Positions 22,345 through 36,151 of a stretch of DNA of 64,000 nt are shown in pieces (the first letter of the stretch is position 1; each line of letters begins with the position of its first letter). Under the pieces are notes generated by a model. It was not told where the DNA came from and did no database searches. It saw only the letters and a program-made list of their open reading frames with translations. The DNA is from Pseudomonas kuykendallii (GTDB lineage: Bacteria > Pseudomonadota > Gammaproteobacteria > Pseudomonadales > Pseudomonadaceae), in NCBI RefSeq assembly GCF_900106975.1, contig NZ_FNNU01000005.1:248001-312000 (forward strand). The letters run 5' to 3'. The position numbers and the translations under genes were made by a program.

Positions 22345-23727
22345 TCAGGCGTCGGCGGCACCTTCGAACCAGGCCAGCTTTTCATGCAGCCGGACCACCT
22401 CGCCGACGATGATCAGCGTCGGCGCATGGACTTCATGGGCGGCGACCACTGCCGGCAGGTCCGCAAGCGTACCGGTGAACACCCGCTGTGCGGCGGTGGT
22501 GCCCTGCTGTACCAGCGCTGCCGGCGTACTCGATGCGCACCCGTGCGCGATCAGCCGCTCGCAGATCACCGGTAGCCCGACGAGGCCCATGTAGAACACC
22601 AGCGTCTGTCCGGGCGAGGTCAGATCGGCCCAGGGCAGGTTGTAGCTGTCGTCCTTCAAATGTCCGGTGACGAAACGCACCGACTGGGCGTAGTCGCGGT
22701 GGGTAAGCGGAATCCCGGCGTAGGCCGCACAGCCACTGGCGGCGGTGATGCCGGGCACCACCTGGAACGGAATGCCGCGCGCCGCCAGGCCTTCGATTTC
22801 CTCGCCGCCACGACCAAAGATGAACGGATCGCCACCCTTGAGGCGAAGTACTCGTTTGCCTTCTTGCGCTAGCTCGATGAGCATCTGGTTGATGCGTTCC
22901 TGGGTCACCGCATGCTCGGCGCGGCGCTTGCCGACATAGATACGCTCGGCGTCGCGGCGACAAAGCTCGACGATCGCCGGGGCGACGAGTCGGTCATAGA
23001 GCACCACATCGGCCTGCTGCATCAGACGCAGGGCGCGGAAGGTCAGCAGGTCGGGATCGCCCGGGCCGGCGCCGACCAGGTACACCTCGCCGCCGGACGG
23101 CTTGGGCGCGCCGGCCAACTGGTTTTCCAGCAGACGCTGGGCTTCATCGCCCTGCCCGGCCAGCATGCGTTCGGCGATCGGCCCCTGGAATACGTCTTCC
23201 CAGAACACCCGGCGCTCGCGGACGTTGGGAAACAGCGCCTTCACCCGCGAGCGGAACCGTTTGGCCAGGCCGGCGAGCTCGCCGTAGCGCGCCGGAATCC
23301 AGGTCTCGACGCGGGCGCGGATCAGCCGCGCCAGCACCGGGGCGTCGCCGCCGCTGGACACCGCGACGATCAGCGGCGAGCGGTCGACGATGGCGGGGAA
23401 TATCACGCTGCACAACGCCGGGGCGTCCACTACGTTGACCGGAATCCCCAGCGCCTTGGCTTCGCTGGATATCCGTGCGTTCAGGGGCTCATCGTCAGTG
23501 GCGGCGATAACCAGGCAGGCGCCCTGCAGATCGCCGCTCGCATAGCCGCGTCGATGCGCGCCCTCACCGGCCAGGGCCAGCAGCTCGGGGCAGATCTCCG
23601 GTGCGACGACGCGCAACTCAGCGCCGGCATCGGCGAGCAGGCGCGACTTGCGCAGCGCCACCTCGCCACCGCCGACGAGCAGCACGCGACGACCCTGGAG
23701 GTTATGGAAAAGCGGGAGATAGTCCAT
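22345..23727 (-). CDS. cysG: Siroheme synthase CysG (trifunctional)
   Basis: The 460-aa protein has two parts. Residues 1-210 form the precorrin-2 dehydrogenase/ferrochelatase, with [17 protein letters not shown] binding NAD. The remainder is the uroporphyrinogen III methyltransferase, with [20 protein letters not shown], the conserved [15 protein letters not shown] and [20 protein letters not shown]. Together they make siroheme for sulfite and nitrite reductases. It follows serS in the same direction with a strong hairpin in the 69-bp gap. Confidence 0.97.
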   Translation of the reverse strand: MDYLPLFHNLQGRRVLLVGGGEVALRKSRLLADAGAELRVVAPEICPELLALAGEGAHRRGYASGDLQGACLVIAATDDEPLNARISSEAKALGIPVNVVDAPALCSVIFPAIVDRSPLIVAVSSGGDAPVLARLIRARVETWIPARYGELAGLAKRFRSRVKALFPNVRERRVFWEDVFQGPIAERMLAGQGDEAQRLLENQLAGAPKPSGGEVYLVGAGPGDPDLLTFRALRLMQQADVVLYDRLVAPAIVELCRRDAERIYVGKRRAEHAVTQERINQMLIELAQEGKRVLRLKGGDPFIFGRGGEEIEGLAARGIPFQVVPGITAASGCAAYAGIPLTHRDYAQSVRFVTGHLKDDSYNLPWADLTSPGQTLVFYMGLVGLPVICERLIAHGCASSTPAALVQQGTTAAQRVFTGTLADLPAVVAAHEVHAPTLIIVGEVVRLHEKLAWFEGAADA

Positions 23728-23761
23728 GGCGGCCTGCGAGGAAGACGCGACGAGTCAGGAG

Positions 23762-23790
23762 CGTCGCCGGATACGCGGTATCCGGCGACG
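23762..23790 (-). terminator. 12-bp perfect hairpin between serS and cysG
   Basis: CGTCGCCGGATA (23762-23773) pairs with TATCCGGCGACG (23779-23790) across a 5-nt loop, 6 bp after the serS stop. No T-run follows on the minus strand. It may stabilise the serS mRNA end or reduce read-through into cysG. Confidence 0.5.
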
Positions 23791-23796
23791 GAATCA

Positions 23797-25086
<1,290 letters not shown>

Positions 25087-25134
25087 TCAGCTGGAACCTA
25101 AAGGAGGACGCCGGCAGTCGCCGGCGACAGGAAT

Positions 25135-25509
25135 TCAAAGGCGTGCGAAGGATAAACCGGCCCAGACCGCTAATAAACCGCCGAGGATGCTGCAGCCCAG
25201 GTAACCGATGGCGAGGCCCGTCTGGCCGCCCTCGAACAACCGTACCACTTCCATGCTGAACGAGGAAAAGGTGGTCAGGCCGCCGAGTACGCCGACGGTG
25301 AGGCCAACGCGCAGCTCGATGGGCAGGTCGGTGCGGATCAGGAACAGGCCGTACAGGTAGCCGATGGCGAGGCAGCCGACGATGTTCACCGCGAAGGTGC
25401 CGAGAAAGTAGTGACGCGGCCAGTGGCTGACCATCCAGGCAGAGGTCAGGAAACGGGCGACCGAGCCCAGCGCCCCGCCCAGGGCAACAGCGATGATCAG
25501 GCGGATCAT
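25135..25509 (-). CDS. crcB: Fluoride channel CrcB/Fluc
   Basis: The 124-aa protein has four hydrophobic helices and the family landmarks: [10 protein letters not shown] near the start, [14 protein letters not shown] with the conserved Asn, and [13 protein letters not shown] with the Thr-Phe-Ser-Ser-Phe box of the ion path. It works as an antiparallel dimer exporting fluoride. It overlaps the end of rarA by 4 bp (ATGA). No fluoride riboswitch was found directly upstream, since rarA is there. Confidence 0.94.
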   Translation of the reverse strand: MIRLIIAVALGGALGSVARFLTSAWMVSHWPRHYFLGTFAVNIVGCLAIGYLYGLFLIRTDLPIELRVGLTVGVLGGLTTFSSFSMEVVRLFEGGQTGLAIGYLGCSILGGLLAVWAGLSFARL

Positions 25510-26831
25510 GGCTTTCTCCGTTTCCTGGGGCTCGCCCGGTCCAGTGCCGCAAGGTGATCGAGCTTGTCGCGGATCTTGCTTTCCAGGCCACGCGGCACCG
25601 GCTGGTAGTACTGGCGCGGCTGCATGTCTTCCGGAAAATAGTCCTCGCCCGCGGCGTAGGCGTCCGGCTCGTCGTGGGCGTAGCGGTATTCCTCGCCGTA
25701 GCCCAACTGCTTCATCAGCTTGGTCGGCGCGTTGCGCAAGTGCAGCGGCACCTCGTGCGAGCCGTTCTCGGCGACATCGCGCATGGCGGCGTTGAAGCCC
25801 GTGTAGACCGCGTTGCTCTTCGGCGCGCAGGCCAGGTAGACGATCGCCTGGGCAATCGCCAGCTCGCCCTCGGGGCTGCCAAGGCGCTCCTGGACGTTCC
25901 AGGCGTCGAGGCACAGCGCCAGCGCGCGCGGATCGGCATTGCCGACCTCTTCGCTCGCCATGCGCACGACCCGCCGCGCCAGGTACAGCGGATCGCAACC
26001 ACCGTCGATCATCCGGGCGAACCAGTACAGCGCCGCGTCCGGGTTGGAGCCGCGCACCGACTTGTGCAGCGCGGAAATCTGGTCGTAGAAGGCTTCTCCG
26101 CCCTTGTCGAAGCGCCGCCGGCTGTCGCCAAGCAGGCTCTGCAGCAGGCTCACGCCGATCTCGCCGTCGTCCTCGGCGAGGTCGGAGGCGTTTTCCAGCA
26201 AGTTGAGCAGCCGGCGACCATCGCCGTCGGCCGCGGCCAGGAGAATCTGGAAGCTTTCCTCGGGCAGGCTCAGGTGGCGCTGTCCGAGCCCCTTGTCCTC
26301 ACCCAGCGCACGCTCCACCAGCTTGCGCATCGCCGCTTCGTCGAGACTCTTGAGCACGTAGACCCGCGCCCGCGAGAGCAGCGCGTTGTTGAGCTCGAAC
26401 GAGGGATTCTCCGTGGTCGCGCCGATGAAGATCAGCGTGCCGTCCTCCACGTACGGGAGAAAGGCGTCCTGCTGGCTCTTGTTGAAACGGTGCACTTCGT
26501 CGACGAAGAGGATGGTCCGGCGACCGTACTGCGCGGCCTGCTGCTTGGCCATCTCGACCGCCTGGCGAATTTCCTTGACCCCGGAAAGCACCGCCGAAAT
26601 CGTCTCGAAATGCGCTTCCGAGACCTGCGCCAGCAGTCGCGCCAGGGTGGTCTTGCCGACACCGGGCGGGCCCCAGAAGATCATCGAGTGCAGCACGCCC
26701 TGCTCAAGCGCCTCGCGCAGCGGCTTGCCGCGCGCTAGAAGGTGCTCCTGACCGACGTACTCGTCCAGCGTGGCGGCGCGTAAACGCGCAGCCAGCGGCT
26801 GGGCTACCGGGTCAGAGCGGAACAGGTCCAT
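25506..26831 (-). CDS. rarA: Replication-associated recombination protein A (RarA/MgsA)
   Basis: The 441-aa AAA+ ATPase has an N-terminal SSB-contact-like start ([20 protein letters not shown]), Walker [15 protein letters not shown], Walker [14 protein letters not shown] and sensor 1 [10 protein letters not shown], then the family tetramerisation domain ([20 protein letters not shown]). It acts at stalled replication forks near the replisome. It lies 18 bp after lolA in one leftward run from ftsK to crcB. Confidence 0.95.
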   Translation of the reverse strand: MDLFRSDPVAQPLAARLRAATLDEYVGQEHLLARGKPLREALEQGVLHSMIFWGPPGVGKTTLARLLAQVSEAHFETISAVLSGVKEIRQAVEMAKQQAAQYGRRTILFVDEVHRFNKSQQDAFLPYVEDGTLIFIGATTENPSFELNNALLSRARVYVLKSLDEAAMRKLVERALGEDKGLGQRHLSLPEESFQILLAAADGDGRRLLNLLENASDLAEDDGEIGVSLLQSLLGDSRRRFDKGGEAFYDQISALHKSVRGSNPDAALYWFARMIDGGCDPLYLARRVVRMASEEVGNADPRALALCLDAWNVQERLGSPEGELAIAQAIVYLACAPKSNAVYTGFNAAMRDVAENGSHEVPLHLRNAPTKLMKQLGYGEEYRYAHDEPDAYAAGEDYFPEDMQPRQYYQPVPRGLESKIRDKLDHLAALDRASPRKRRKP

Positions 26832-26849
26832 GGGAAACGCGCGAGCCTC

Positions 26850-27476
26850 TTATTCCTGAATGACGTCGGCGCCTTCGGGAATCTTGAAGTCGAATTGCCC
26901 GGCGTCGATCGGCTGATTCATTTTCACGCCGAGGAACAGGATGTTGGTGCGCTGGCCAACGCTGTCGATCAGCTGCATGTCGTTGATGGTGCCGTTGCGG
27001 AAGGACACGCGCAGGTTGTCGAACAGCGTGTCCTTGGCCTTGGGCTTGAGCACGAAATCGACCACGCCGCCGGCTTCCTTGTGGCTGATCTCGAAGTTCT
27101 CGCTGATCTGCGAGACGTCGCCGGACAGCAGCAGCGCGGGCGTGTGGGTCAGGCGCTGGTCGAGCTTCTGCACGGTGACCTGCTGCAGGTCGGGATCGTA
27201 CAGCCAGACCTTCTCGCCATTCGACACCAGCAGTTGCTCCTGCGGCGCGTCGGTGTGCCAGCGGAACAGCCCCGGGCGTTTCAACGCCAGCTCGCCCGCA
27301 GTTTCCTGCAGGTTGGCGCCGGAGGCGTCGAGGGTCAGCTGGGTGAAGCGCGAGGTCAGGGTCTGCGCTTGCTGGAGCAGTTCGGTCAGGCGCTTCACCG
27401 ACGCATCCTGGTCGGCGTGAGCCGGCATGGCGGCGAAACCCAGCAGGGACAGCAACAGCACGCGAAACAGGCGCAT
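26850..27476 (-). CDS. lolA: Outer-membrane lipoprotein carrier LolA
   Basis: The protein has 208 aa from the ATG at 27476, chosen because GAGG lies 7 nt before it; an ATG at 27488 is only 3 bp after the ftsK stop. A signal peptide ([20 protein letters not shown], cleaved after AHA) leads to the half-barrel that holds lipoprotein acyl chains ([37 protein letters not shown]). It ferries lipoproteins from LolCDE to LolB across the periplasm. Confidence 0.94.
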   Translation of the reverse strand: MRLFRVLLLSLLGFAAMPAHADQDASVKRLTELLQQAQTLTSRFTQLTLDASGANLQETAGELALKRPGLFRWHTDAPQEQLLVSNGEKVWLYDPDLQQVTVQKLDQRLTHTPALLLSGDVSQISENFEISHKEAGGVVDFVLKPKAKDTLFDNLRVSFRNGTINDMQLIDSVGQRTNILFLGVKMNQPIDAGQFDFKIPEGADVIQE

Positions 27477-27491
27477 GGAAATCCTCATCAG

Positions 27492-29894
27492 TCAGTCGCG
27501 GGTCGGCCCCGGCGCGATCACTTCGCGCGAGCCATTGGTGTTCATCGAAGTCACTACGCCGGCCATTTCCATCGATTCGATCATCCGCGCGGCGCGGTTG
27601 TAGCCGATCTTCAGCTTGCGCTGCACGGCGGAAATCGACGCGCGGCGGCTTTCCAGCACGAAGTTGACCGCCTCGTCGTAGAGCGGATCGTCCTCGCTGT
27701 CGTCGCCACCCTCGCCGCTGCCGCCTTCGAAGCCGCTGCCGGCCTCCTCGACGCCGGCCAGGATGTCCTGGTTGTAATCCGGCGCGCCACGCAGCTTCCA
27801 GGCCTCGACCACGCGGTGCACTTCCTCGTCGGAAACGAAGGCGCCATGAACGCGAATCGGCAGGCTGGTGCCCGGCGGCATGTAGAGCATGTCGCCGTGA
27901 CCGAGCAGCTGTTCCGCACCGCCCTGATCGATGATGGTCCGCGAGTCGATCTTGCTCGACACCTGGAAGGCCATGCGGGTCGGGATGTTGGCCTTGATCA
28001 GGCCGGTGATCACGTCCACCGAGGGGCGCTGGGTGGCGAGGATCAGGTGGATGCCTGCAGCCCGCGCCTTCTGTGCGATACGCGCGATCAGCTCTTCGAC
28101 CTTCTTGCCAACGATCATCATCATGTCGGCAAATTCGTCGACCACCACCACGATGGTCGGCAGGTGCTCGAGCAGCGGCGCCTCGTCGTGCATGTTCTCG
28201 CGCTTGTAGAGCGGATCGGCGAGCGGCGTGCCCGCTTCCTCGGCCTCCTTCACCTTACGATTGAAGCCGGCCAGGTTGCGCACGCCCATCTTCGACATCA
28301 GCTTGTAGCGCCGCTCCATCTCGGCAACGCTCCAGCGCAGCGCGTTGGCCGCCTCCTTCATGTCGGTGACGACCGGACAGAGCAGGTGCGGAATGCCTTC
28401 GTAGATCGACAGTTCGAGCATCTTAGGGTCGATCATGATCAGTCGCGCGTCCTTCGGACCGGACTTGAACAGGATCGACAGGATCATCGCGTTGACGCCC
28501 ACCGATTTACCGGAGCCGGTGGTGCCCGCAACCAGCAGGTGCGGCATCTTCGCCAGGTCGGTGATGATCGGCTTGCCGCCGATGTCGTGGCCCAGGGCCA
28601 GGGTGACCGGCGACTTGGCATCATCGTATTCGCTGGATTCGAGCACTTCGGAGAAGCGCACGATCTGACGGTCCTCGTTAGGAATCTCGATGCCGACCGT
28701 GGTCTTGCCTGGAATGACCTCGACCACCCGCACGCTGATCACCGCCAGTGAGCGCGCGAGGTCCTTGGCCAGGTTGGAAATGCGGCTGACCTTGACGCCG
28801 ATGCCGGGCTGAATCTCGAAGCGGGTGATCACCGGGCCCGGATGCACGGACTCGACGATCACTTCGACGCCGAATTCCTTGAGCTTGATTTCCAGCAGCC
28901 GCGACATGGCCTCGAGGGATTCCGGGGAAAAACTCTTCTGCTTCTTCTCGGCGCGGTCGAGGATCGAGATGGGCGGCAGCGAACCCTCGATGGCGCTGTC
29001 GACGAACAACGGCGCCTGCTTTTCCTTCAGCACCCGCTTGCTCGGCTCGGCGGCTTTCGCCGGTGCCGGCGGCGTGATCACCGGGGGTTGGCGCTTCTCG
29101 CGTTCGCTCATGTGCTTGGTCAGCGCTTCTTCGCGCTCGATCAGGCGTTCCTTGACCTTGGCCTGCTCGCGACGGTCGGGCACCAGCGGCGCGGCCACGG
29201 TACTCACCCGGTCGTCCACCTCGCGCAACTGGGCGACCAGCTGCTTGCGGTTGTTGCGAGCGCTCCACCAGCGGTTCATGCCGCTCTGGATCAACTCCAG
29301 CAAATCGAGGGTGATCTTGCCGGTGATGTCCATCACGCGGAACCAGGACAGGTCGGCGAATACGGTGAGGCCGAAGAGGAACAGCGCCAGGAACAGCAGC
29401 GTGCTGCCCTGCACGTTCAGCGCGGCGACGGCCAGCTGGCCGAGGCTCTCGCCCAGCGCACCGCCTGCCGATGCCGGCATGCTGTTGGTGGAATGGAAGT
29501 GGATATAAGCAAGCGCTGCGCCGGAGAGAATCAGGAACACCAGGCCGATCAGACGCCAGGAAAACAGCCAGCCGTTCCACTGCCAGGGCTGATGACGGTT
29601 ACGGAACACCTGCCAGGTCTTCACTGCCAACAACAAGGGGAACAGGTAGGCGAAATAGCCGAGTGCCATGAACAGGATGTCGGCGAACCAGGCGCCGGCA
29701 CGGCCGGCAGCGTTCTGCACCTGCTCCACGCGGCTGGTGTGCGACCAGCCCGGATCGTTCTGGTCGTAAGTGAGCAACGCCATCCACAGGTACAGGCAAA
29801 GCGCACCCAAGGCGATCAGCGCGCCCTCCTTCAGGCGGTAGTTCAGTTGCTGTCGCCAGGGAGGGGTTTGGAGGGTAGAACTGGAATTCTTCAA
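27492..29894 (-). CDS. ftsK: DNA translocase FtsK
   Basis: The protein has 800 aa from a TTG at 29894 with AGGAAA upstream; no ATG lies nearby in frame. Four to five membrane segments occupy the first 180 residues ([20 protein letters not shown] and on). A charged linker of about 150 residues follows, then the motor with Walker [15 protein letters not shown] and Walker [14 protein letters not shown]. The C-terminal gamma winged helix ([20 protein letters not shown]) reads KOPS sites. The linker is much shorter than in E. coli FtsK. It moves the chromosome terminus at the septum and activates XerCD. Confidence 0.95.
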   Translation of the reverse strand: MKNSSSTLQTPPWRQQLNYRLKEGALIALGALCLYLWMALLTYDQNDPGWSHTSRVEQVQNAAGRAGAWFADILFMALGYFAYLFPLLLAVKTWQVFRNRHQPWQWNGWLFSWRLIGLVFLILSGAALAYIHFHSTNSMPASAGGALGESLGQLAVAALNVQGSTLLFLALFLFGLTVFADLSWFRVMDITGKITLDLLELIQSGMNRWWSARNNRKQLVAQLREVDDRVSTVAAPLVPDRREQAKVKERLIEREEALTKHMSEREKRQPPVITPPAPAKAAEPSKRVLKEKQAPLFVDSAIEGSLPPISILDRAEKKQKSFSPESLEAMSRLLEIKLKEFGVEVIVESVHPGPVITRFEIQPGIGVKVSRISNLAKDLARSLAVISVRVVEVIPGKTTVGIEIPNEDRQIVRFSEVLESSEYDDAKSPVTLALGHDIGGKPIITDLAKMPHLLVAGTTGSGKSVGVNAMILSILFKSGPKDARLIMIDPKMLELSIYEGIPHLLCPVVTDMKEAANALRWSVAEMERRYKLMSKMGVRNLAGFNRKVKEAEEAGTPLADPLYKRENMHDEAPLLEHLPTIVVVVDEFADMMMIVGKKVEELIARIAQKARAAGIHLILATQRPSVDVITGLIKANIPTRMAFQVSSKIDSRTIIDQGGAEQLLGHGDMLYMPPGTSLPIRVHGAFVSDEEVHRVVEAWKLRGAPDYNQDILAGVEEAGSGFEGGSGEGGDDSEDDPLYDEAVNFVLESRRASISAVQRKLKIGYNRAARMIESMEMAGVVTSMNTNGSREVIAPGPTRD

Positions 29895-30046
29895 AACACG
29901 TCTTTCCTGCGCTCGGGGCGCGCCAACTAACGATGACGGCGAAAATGCGGCCCATTGTACGGCTTTGCCAAGGCGCTGCCCATGTCGACCGCCCGGGCGC
30001 GGTGTCGGAAAACCGCTGCTCCCCGCTCGCCCATTCTTCGGTGTAG

Positions 30047-31075
<1,029 letters not shown>

Positions 31076-31118
31076 GCCTTCGGGCGGGCCAGTGGCCTGC
31101 CCGTCGCCCTCCCCCACC

Positions 31119-31799
31119 ATGCTGACCTGGCTCTCCCGCGATTCGCTGGAATTCCCCCCGCTGAGCAAAGCCATGCGCGAGCCCAATGGCCTGCTCGCCG
31201 CCGGTGGCGATCTCAGCGTCGAACGCCTGATCCGGGCCTATCGACATGGCTGCTTCCCGTGGTTCCAGGATGGCCAGCCCATACTCTGGTGGTCGCCCGA
31301 CCCGCGCACCGTTCTGCCGCCCGAAGCGCTTCACGTTTCCCGCAGCCTGGCGAAGGTTCTTCGCCAGCAACGCTTCCGTGTGACGTTCGACCAAGCCTTC
31401 ATCGACGTCCTGCAGGGCTGCGCCGGACCTCGCGCCTACAGCGACGGCACCTGGATCACCCATCCGATGCAGCAGGCCTACCTGCGCCTGCACGAGTTGG
31501 GCTTCGCCCATTCAGTGGAGGTGTGGCTGGACGATGAACTGGTGGGCGGGCTCTATGGATTGGCGATGGGGCAACTGTTCTTCGGCGAGTCGATGTTCAG
31601 TCGCGCCGACAATGCCTCCAAGGTGGGTTTCGTTACGCTGGTCGAGCGTTTGCAGCAGTGGGGTTTCGTCCTGATCGATTGCCAGATGCCCACCCAGCAC
31701 CTGCAGAGTTTCGGCGCACGCTCGATTTCCCGCGTCGAGTTCGCCGGGTGGCTCGAACGCCACCTGGATCAACCGACGACCGCCGACTGGCTCGTCTAG
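31119..31799 (+). CDS. aat: Leucyl/phenylalanyl-tRNA-protein transferase
   Basis: The 226-aa protein shows the family landmarks [29 protein letters not shown], the [13 protein letters not shown] signature, and the GNAT-like core with [20 protein letters not shown]. It adds Leu or Phe to proteins with N-terminal Lys or Arg, marking them for ClpS-ClpAP. The bpt, clpA and clpS genes are all within 5 kb, making an N-degron cluster. Confidence 0.97.
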   Translation: MLTWLSRDSLEFPPLSKAMREPNGLLAAGGDLSVERLIRAYRHGCFPWFQDGQPILWWSPDPRTVLPPEALHVSRSLAKVLRQQRFRVTFDQAFIDVLQGCAGPRAYSDGTWITHPMQQAYLRLHELGFAHSVEVWLDDELVGGLYGLAMGQLFFGESMFSRADNASKVGFVTLVERLQQWGFVLIDCQMPTQHLQSFGARSISRVEFAGWLERHLDQPTTADWLV

Positions 31800-31852
31800 G
31801 CGTCACCGGCAGCCTGGCTTACACTGGCGTCAGGTTCACCCGAGTGCCGACG

Positions 31853-32560
31853 ATGACAGAGCTGGCTCGCCTGAAGTTCTACGCCACCCAGCCTCATCCA
31901 TGCAGCTATCTGCCCGGCGAGCAGGCCACCACCCTGTTCCTCGATCCCAGCCAGCTCATGGATGCGCAGGTGTATGCCGGGCTGTCGGAGATGGGCTTTC
32001 GTCGCAGTGGCGATCACCTCTACAGACCTCACTGCCAGCGCTGCTCGGCCTGTGTCCCGGCACGTATTCCAGCCGACCAGTTCCAACCCAATCGCCAGCA
32101 GAAACGCATCCTCAAGCGTAATGCCGACCTGTGCGTCATGCCGGTACGGCCCAAGTTCAGCGAAGAGTATTACGCGCTCTACGCGCGCTACATCGAACAG
32201 CGCCACGCCGATGGCGATATGTATCCGCCGAGTCGCGATCAATTCAGCACCTTTCTCGTCCGCGACCTGAATTTCGCGCGCTTCTACGAGTTCCGTCTTG
32301 GCGACCGGCTGATGGCGATCGCGGTCACCGACCTGCTGCCGAACGGTCTTTCCGCGGTTTACACCTTCTACGACCCCGATGAAGAACGCCGCAGCCTCGG
32401 CCGCTACGCCATCCTCTGGCAGATCGGCGAGACCGCACGTCTTGGCCTCCACGCGGTCTACCTCGGCTACTGGATCAAGAATTGTCGGAAGATGAATTAC
32501 AAGACCCAGTACCGGCCGATAGAGCTGTTCGTCAACCAGCGCTGGGTCGCTCTGACCTGA
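31853..32560 (+). CDS. bpt: Aspartate/glutamate leucyltransferase (Bpt)
   Basis: The 235-aa protein has the arginyltransferase-family N-domain with a Cys cluster ([12 protein letters not shown] and [14 protein letters not shown]), followed by the C-domain with [20 protein letters not shown] and [15 protein letters not shown]. Bacterial members use Leu-tRNA to tag N-terminal Asp and Glu for the ClpS pathway. It follows aat by 53 bp in the same direction. Confidence 0.95.
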   Translation: MTELARLKFYATQPHPCSYLPGEQATTLFLDPSQLMDAQVYAGLSEMGFRRSGDHLYRPHCQRCSACVPARIPADQFQPNRQQKRILKRNADLCVMPVRPKFSEEYYALYARYIEQRHADGDMYPPSRDQFSTFLVRDLNFARFYEFRLGDRLMAIAVTDLLPNGLSAVYTFYDPDEERRSLGRYAILWQIGETARLGLHAVYLGYWIKNCRKMNYKTQYRPIELFVNQRWVALT

Positions 32561-32565
32561 ATCGC

Positions 32566-32595
32566 TTGGCGACAAGACACATTTTCGGGCACAAT
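32566..32595 (+). promoter_or_regulatory. Candidate infA promoter
   Basis: TTGGCG (32566-32571), an 18-bp spacer and CACAAT (32590-32595) lie about 65 bp upstream of infA, just past the bpt stop. The match is moderate. A GC-rich leader follows. Confidence 0.45.
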
Positions 32596-32660
32596 GCACG
32601 CCGCTTTTGCCAGGCGCCGTTTGCGTCCGGCTACCTATAGAACACCGAGGGCTTTACTGA

Positions 32661-32879
32661 ATGTCGAAAGAAGACAGCTTCGAAATGGAAGGCACTGTCG
32701 TCGACACCCTACCCAACACCATGTTCCGAGTGGAGTTGGAAAACGGGCACGTCGTTACCGCGCACATCTCCGGAAAGATGCGCAAGAACTACATCCGCAT
32801 TCTCACCGGCGACAAGGTTCGTGTTGAACTGACACCCTACGACTTGAGCAAAGGCCGCATCACCTACCGCGCCCGCTGA
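32661..32879 (+). CDS. infA: Translation initiation factor IF-1
   Basis: The 72-aa protein is a single S1/OB-fold domain, essentially standard in length. It includes [40 protein letters not shown] and the C-terminal RITYRAR. It occupies the ribosomal A site during initiation. Position next to clpA is typical of Pseudomonas. Confidence 0.98.
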
Positions 32880-32895
32880 AGTTTTCGCATCATGA

Positions 32896-32924
32896 AAAAC
32901 GCCCGGTCTAGCCGGGCGTTTTCG
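32896..32924. terminator. Bidirectional terminator between infA and clpA
   Basis: AAAACGCCCGG (32896-32906) pairs with CCGGGCGTTTT (32912-32922) across a 5-nt loop, with A- and T-rich flanks on both sides. It ends infA and, from the other strand, clpA (stop at 32947). Confidence 0.85.
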
Positions 32925-32946
32925 TTGTTGCGCAATACGGAAGCGG

Positions 32947-35217
32947 CTAGGCCACCTCCGCCGTGGTTTCGAACTCGAAGGCCAATTCACCGGCCTCGAC
33001 ATCGATGTGCACGATTCCGCCATGCTCTGCGAGTTCGCCGAACAGGATCTCTTCGGCCAGAGGACGCTTGATCTTGTCCTGAATCAGGCGCGCCATCGGC
33101 CGAGCCCCCATCTGCGCATCGTAGCCACGCTCCGCCAGCCAGCCGCGAGCGGCATCGCTGACTTCGAGTTGCACGCGCTTGTCCTCGAGCTGCGCCTGCA
33201 ATTCGGTGAGGAACTTGTCGACGATGCTCTTGATCACTTCGGTGCTCAGACGGCCGAACTGGATGATGGTGTCCAGGCGGTTGCGGAACTCGGGAGTGAA
33301 GCTCTTCTTGATGACTTCCATGGCATCCGAAGAGTGATCCTGATGGGTGAAGCCGATCGAGGCGCGCGAGGCGGTTTCCGCACCGGCGTTGGTGGTCATG
33401 ATCAGGATCACGTTGCGGAAGTCCGCCTTGCGCCCGTTATTGTCGGTCAGCGTGCCGTGGTCCATCACCTGCAGCAGCAGGTTGAAGACTTCCGGGTGCG
33501 CCTTCTCGATCTCATCGAGCAGCAACACGCAATGCGGCTGCTTGGTGATCGCTTCCGTTAGCAGGCCGCCCTGGTCGAAGCCGACGTAGCCCGGAGGCGC
33601 GCCGATCAGCCGGGAAACGGTGTGGCGTTCCATGTACTCCGACATGTCGAAGCGCACCAGCTCGATGCCCATGGCTTTCGCCAATTGCCGCGCCGCTTCG
33701 GTCTTGCCGACACCGGTCGGTCCGGCGAAGAGGAACGAGCCCACCGGCTTGTCCGGTGCCTTCAATCCCGCACGAGACAGCTTGATTGCCGTAGACAGCG
33801 AGTCGATGGCTGCATCCTGGCCGAACACCGTGAGCTTGAGGTCGCGCTCCAGGTTACGCAGCAGTTCCTTGTCGTCGCTGGACACGTGTTTGGGAGGAAT
33901 ACGGGCGATCTTCGCCACGATGTCTTCCACCTGCGCCACGTCGATGCGCGCGACACGCCGCTCTTCGGGCTGGAGACGCTGATAGGCGCCCGCCTCGTCG
34001 ATCACGTCGATGGCCTTGTCGGGCATGTGTCTGTCGTTGATGTAGCGTGACGCCAGCTCGGCGGCGGCGCGCAGCGCCTCATCGCTGTACTCGATGTGGT
34101 GATGCTGTTCAAAACGAGCTTTCAGGCCGCGCAGGATGCCGACGGTGTCCTCCACGGAAGGTTCGACCACATCGACCTTCTGGAAGCGCCGAGCGAGTGC
34201 GCGATCTTTCTCGAAGATGCCGCGGAATTCCTGGAAGGTCGTCGAGCCGATGCAACGGATCTCGCCGGAAGACAGCAGCGGCTTGAGCAGGTTGGACGCA
34301 TCCATCACGCCGCCCGAAGCTGCGCCGGCGCCGATGATCGTGTGGATCTCATCGATGAAGAGGATCGCATGAGGCCGCTTGCGCAACTCGTTGAGCAGCG
34401 CCTTGAAGCGTTTCTCGAAGTCACCGCGGTACTTGGTGCCCGCCAGCAGCGCGCCCAGGTCTAGGGAGAAAACGATGCTATCGGCGAGAAGGTCAGGTAC
34501 CTGGCCATCAACGATGCGCTTGGCCAGGCCTTCGGCGATCGCCGTTTTGCCGACACCGGCCTCGCCAACCAGCAGTGGGTTGTTCTTGCGCCGACGGGCC
34601 AGGATCTGAGCCACACGCTCAACTTCGCTTTCGCGCCCGACCAGCGGGTCGATACGGCCCTGACGAGCGAGCTCGTTCAGGTTGCTGGCGTAAGCTTCCA
34701 GCGGATGATTGGTGGAGACGGCTTCACCACCTTCCTCATCGTTGATTTCCTGCTCGCCGTCACCCTGATCACCCTGACCAGGCACCTTGGAAATGCCATG
34801 GGCGATGAAGTTGACGACGTCGATGCGGGCAACGCTCTGCTGCTTGAGCAGGAAAACCGCCTGGCTCTCCTGCTCGCTGAAGATGGCGACCAGCACATTC
34901 GCGCCGGTTACTTCGCGCTTTCCAGAACTTTGCACATGGAAAACGGCGCGCTGCAGAACTCGCTGAAACCCGAGCGTGGGCTGAGTTTCGCGTTCTTCAT
35001 CATGCTGCGGAATGAGCGGAGTGGTCGAGTCGATGAACTCCTGCAACTCGTGCCGGAGCTTGTCGAGGCTGGCGCCGCAGGCACGCAATACGGTGGCTGC
35101 AGCTTCGTTATCCAACAGGGCCAGGAGCAGGTGTTCCACCGTCATGAATTCATGACGCTTGGAACGGGCTTCCTTGAAGGCCAGATTGAGGGTGACTTCG
35201 AGTTCGCGGTTCAACAT
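32947..35217 (-). CDS. clpA: ATP-dependent Clp protease ATPase subunit ClpA
   Basis: The 756-aa protein has an N-domain (1-145, ClpS contact), D1 with Walker [14 protein letters not shown] and Walker [15 protein letters not shown], and D2 with Walker [14 protein letters not shown] and [15 protein letters not shown]. An IGF loop (SIGFTHQ) for ClpP contact is present. It unfolds N-degron and SsrA substrates into ClpP. It is 30 bp downstream of clpS in the same direction. Confidence 0.97.
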   Translation of the reverse strand: MLNRELEVTLNLAFKEARSKRHEFMTVEHLLLALLDNEAAATVLRACGASLDKLRHELQEFIDSTTPLIPQHDEERETQPTLGFQRVLQRAVFHVQSSGKREVTGANVLVAIFSEQESQAVFLLKQQSVARIDVVNFIAHGISKVPGQGDQGDGEQEINDEEGGEAVSTNHPLEAYASNLNELARQGRIDPLVGRESEVERVAQILARRRKNNPLLVGEAGVGKTAIAEGLAKRIVDGQVPDLLADSIVFSLDLGALLAGTKYRGDFEKRFKALLNELRKRPHAILFIDEIHTIIGAGAASGGVMDASNLLKPLLSSGEIRCIGSTTFQEFRGIFEKDRALARRFQKVDVVEPSVEDTVGILRGLKARFEQHHHIEYSDEALRAAAELASRYINDRHMPDKAIDVIDEAGAYQRLQPEERRVARIDVAQVEDIVAKIARIPPKHVSSDDKELLRNLERDLKLTVFGQDAAIDSLSTAIKLSRAGLKAPDKPVGSFLFAGPTGVGKTEAARQLAKAMGIELVRFDMSEYMERHTVSRLIGAPPGYVGFDQGGLLTEAITKQPHCVLLLDEIEKAHPEVFNLLLQVMDHGTLTDNNGRKADFRNVILIMTTNAGAETASRASIGFTHQDHSSDAMEVIKKSFTPEFRNRLDTIIQFGRLSTEVIKSIVDKFLTELQAQLEDKRVQLEVSDAARGWLAERGYDAQMGARPMARLIQDKIKRPLAEEILFGELAEHGGIVHIDVEAGELAFEFETTAEVA

Positions 35218-35247
35218 AGCTTCACCTCATACCCAAGTGGCCGGCGT

Positions 35248-35610
35248 CTAACCGTCCTTCTCGATTTCACAGAGTAGCGGATGATGGCTTTCCCTCGCGT
35301 ACTGATTGACCTGTTCAGCCTTCGTTTCTGCAATATCCCGGGTGAACACTCCGCATACTGCACGCCCTTCTGTATGGACGGCCAGCATGATTTTGGTCGA
35401 CAGTTCTCGGTTCAGATTGAAAAACACCTCCAGCACTTCGACGACGAAATCCATCGGCGTGTAGTCATCGTTATACATGACCACTTTATACAGCGGAGGT
35501 GCCTGCAATTTTGGTTTGGCTTCCTGCACAGCGAGCCCGGACGCTTCGTCCTCCCACTTGTCCGGGCCATCCTGATTGAATGTTAGTCGAATCTGGCTGC
35601 TTGCAAACAT
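35248..35610 (-). CDS. clpS: ClpS adaptor for N-degron substrates
   Basis: The 120-aa protein has an N-terminal tail of about 35 residues and then the core [20 protein letters not shown] with the N-degron pocket residues (N-D-D, T-P-M-D-F-V), ending in EKAEQ-like helices and [10 protein letters not shown]. It hands proteins with N-terminal Leu, Phe, Trp or Tyr to ClpA. The ATG at 35610 is followed by [11 protein letters not shown]; it is divergent from cspD. Confidence 0.95.
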   Translation of the reverse strand: MFASSQIRLTFNQDGPDKWEDEASGLAVQEAKPKLQAPPLYKVVMYNDDYTPMDFVVEVLEVFFNLNRELSTKIMLAVHTEGRAVCGVFTRDIAETKAEQVNQYARESHHPLLCEIEKDG

Positions 35611-35692
35611 ACGGAAATAAAGGCTCGCACATGGTTGGAGCTGGGGCTGCAGGGCAAATATGACAGGCTTCTCAACCGTCCGCCGCATAGCC

Positions 35693-35720
35693 TTGACTAA
35701 CGGCGAAACGGTGTTACAAA
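35693..35720 (+). promoter_or_regulatory. Candidate cspD promoter
   Basis: TTGACT (35693-35698), a 16-bp spacer and TACAAA (35715-35720) lie about 107 bp upstream of cspD in the clpS-cspD divergent gap. The leader would be about 100 nt, in line with cold-shock-type genes. Confidence 0.5.
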
Positions 35721-35826
35721 CAATGAATGCCCAGTTGGGTATTAGGAGCCCACGCGAGTGCTTTTTTGCGTGGAGTCGTCGTGGATGATACTCCAGAGAT
35801 GGAGTCCTTTGCAGAGGGATGTCAGC

Positions 35827-36090
35827 ATGCTCAGCGGTAAGGTCAAGTGGTTCAACAACGCCAAAGGCTATGGATTCGTTCTGGCCGACGGCCGAGATGA
35901 GGACCTGTTCGCTCATTACTCGGCCATTCAGATGGACGGTTATAAAACCCTTAAGGCAGGACAGCCTGTGAGTTTCGACATCATTCAAGGGCCCAAGGGG
36001 CTACACGCGGTGAACATTAGCCCTGTGTTGAGCAATGCCGAAAACCTGACGCCGGCGGTAAATCTACAGAGTCAGGCCGCCGAGGCCTGA
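35827..36090 (+). CDS. cspD: Cold-shock-domain protein CspD
   Basis: The 87-aa protein is a cold-shock domain with both RNA-binding motifs, KGYGFVLAD (RNP1, replacing KGFGFI) and DLFAHYSAI (RNP2). A C-terminal extension of about 20 residues distinguishes CspD from the 70-aa Csp proteins. CspD of E. coli is a stationary-phase inhibitor of replication. The position next to clpS and clpA is the conserved Pseudomonas arrangement. Confidence 0.93.
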   Translation: MLSGKVKWFNNAKGYGFVLADGRDEDLFAHYSAIQMDGYKTLKAGQPVSFDIIQGPKGLHAVNISPVLSNAENLTPAVNLQSQAAEA

Positions 36091-36106
36091 CCCTTGGATA
36101 GCGTGC

Positions 36107-36139
36107 AAAAAAAGGCCGATCTCTGATCGGCCTTTTCTT
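36107..36139. terminator. Bidirectional terminator between cspD and icd
   Basis: AAAGGCCGATC (36111-36121) pairs with GATCGGCCTTT (36125-36135) across a 3-nt loop, with an A-run before and T-rich bases after. It serves cspD (+) and icd (-, stop at 36152). Confidence 0.9.
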
Positions 36140-36151
36140 TTATCCCTCACT

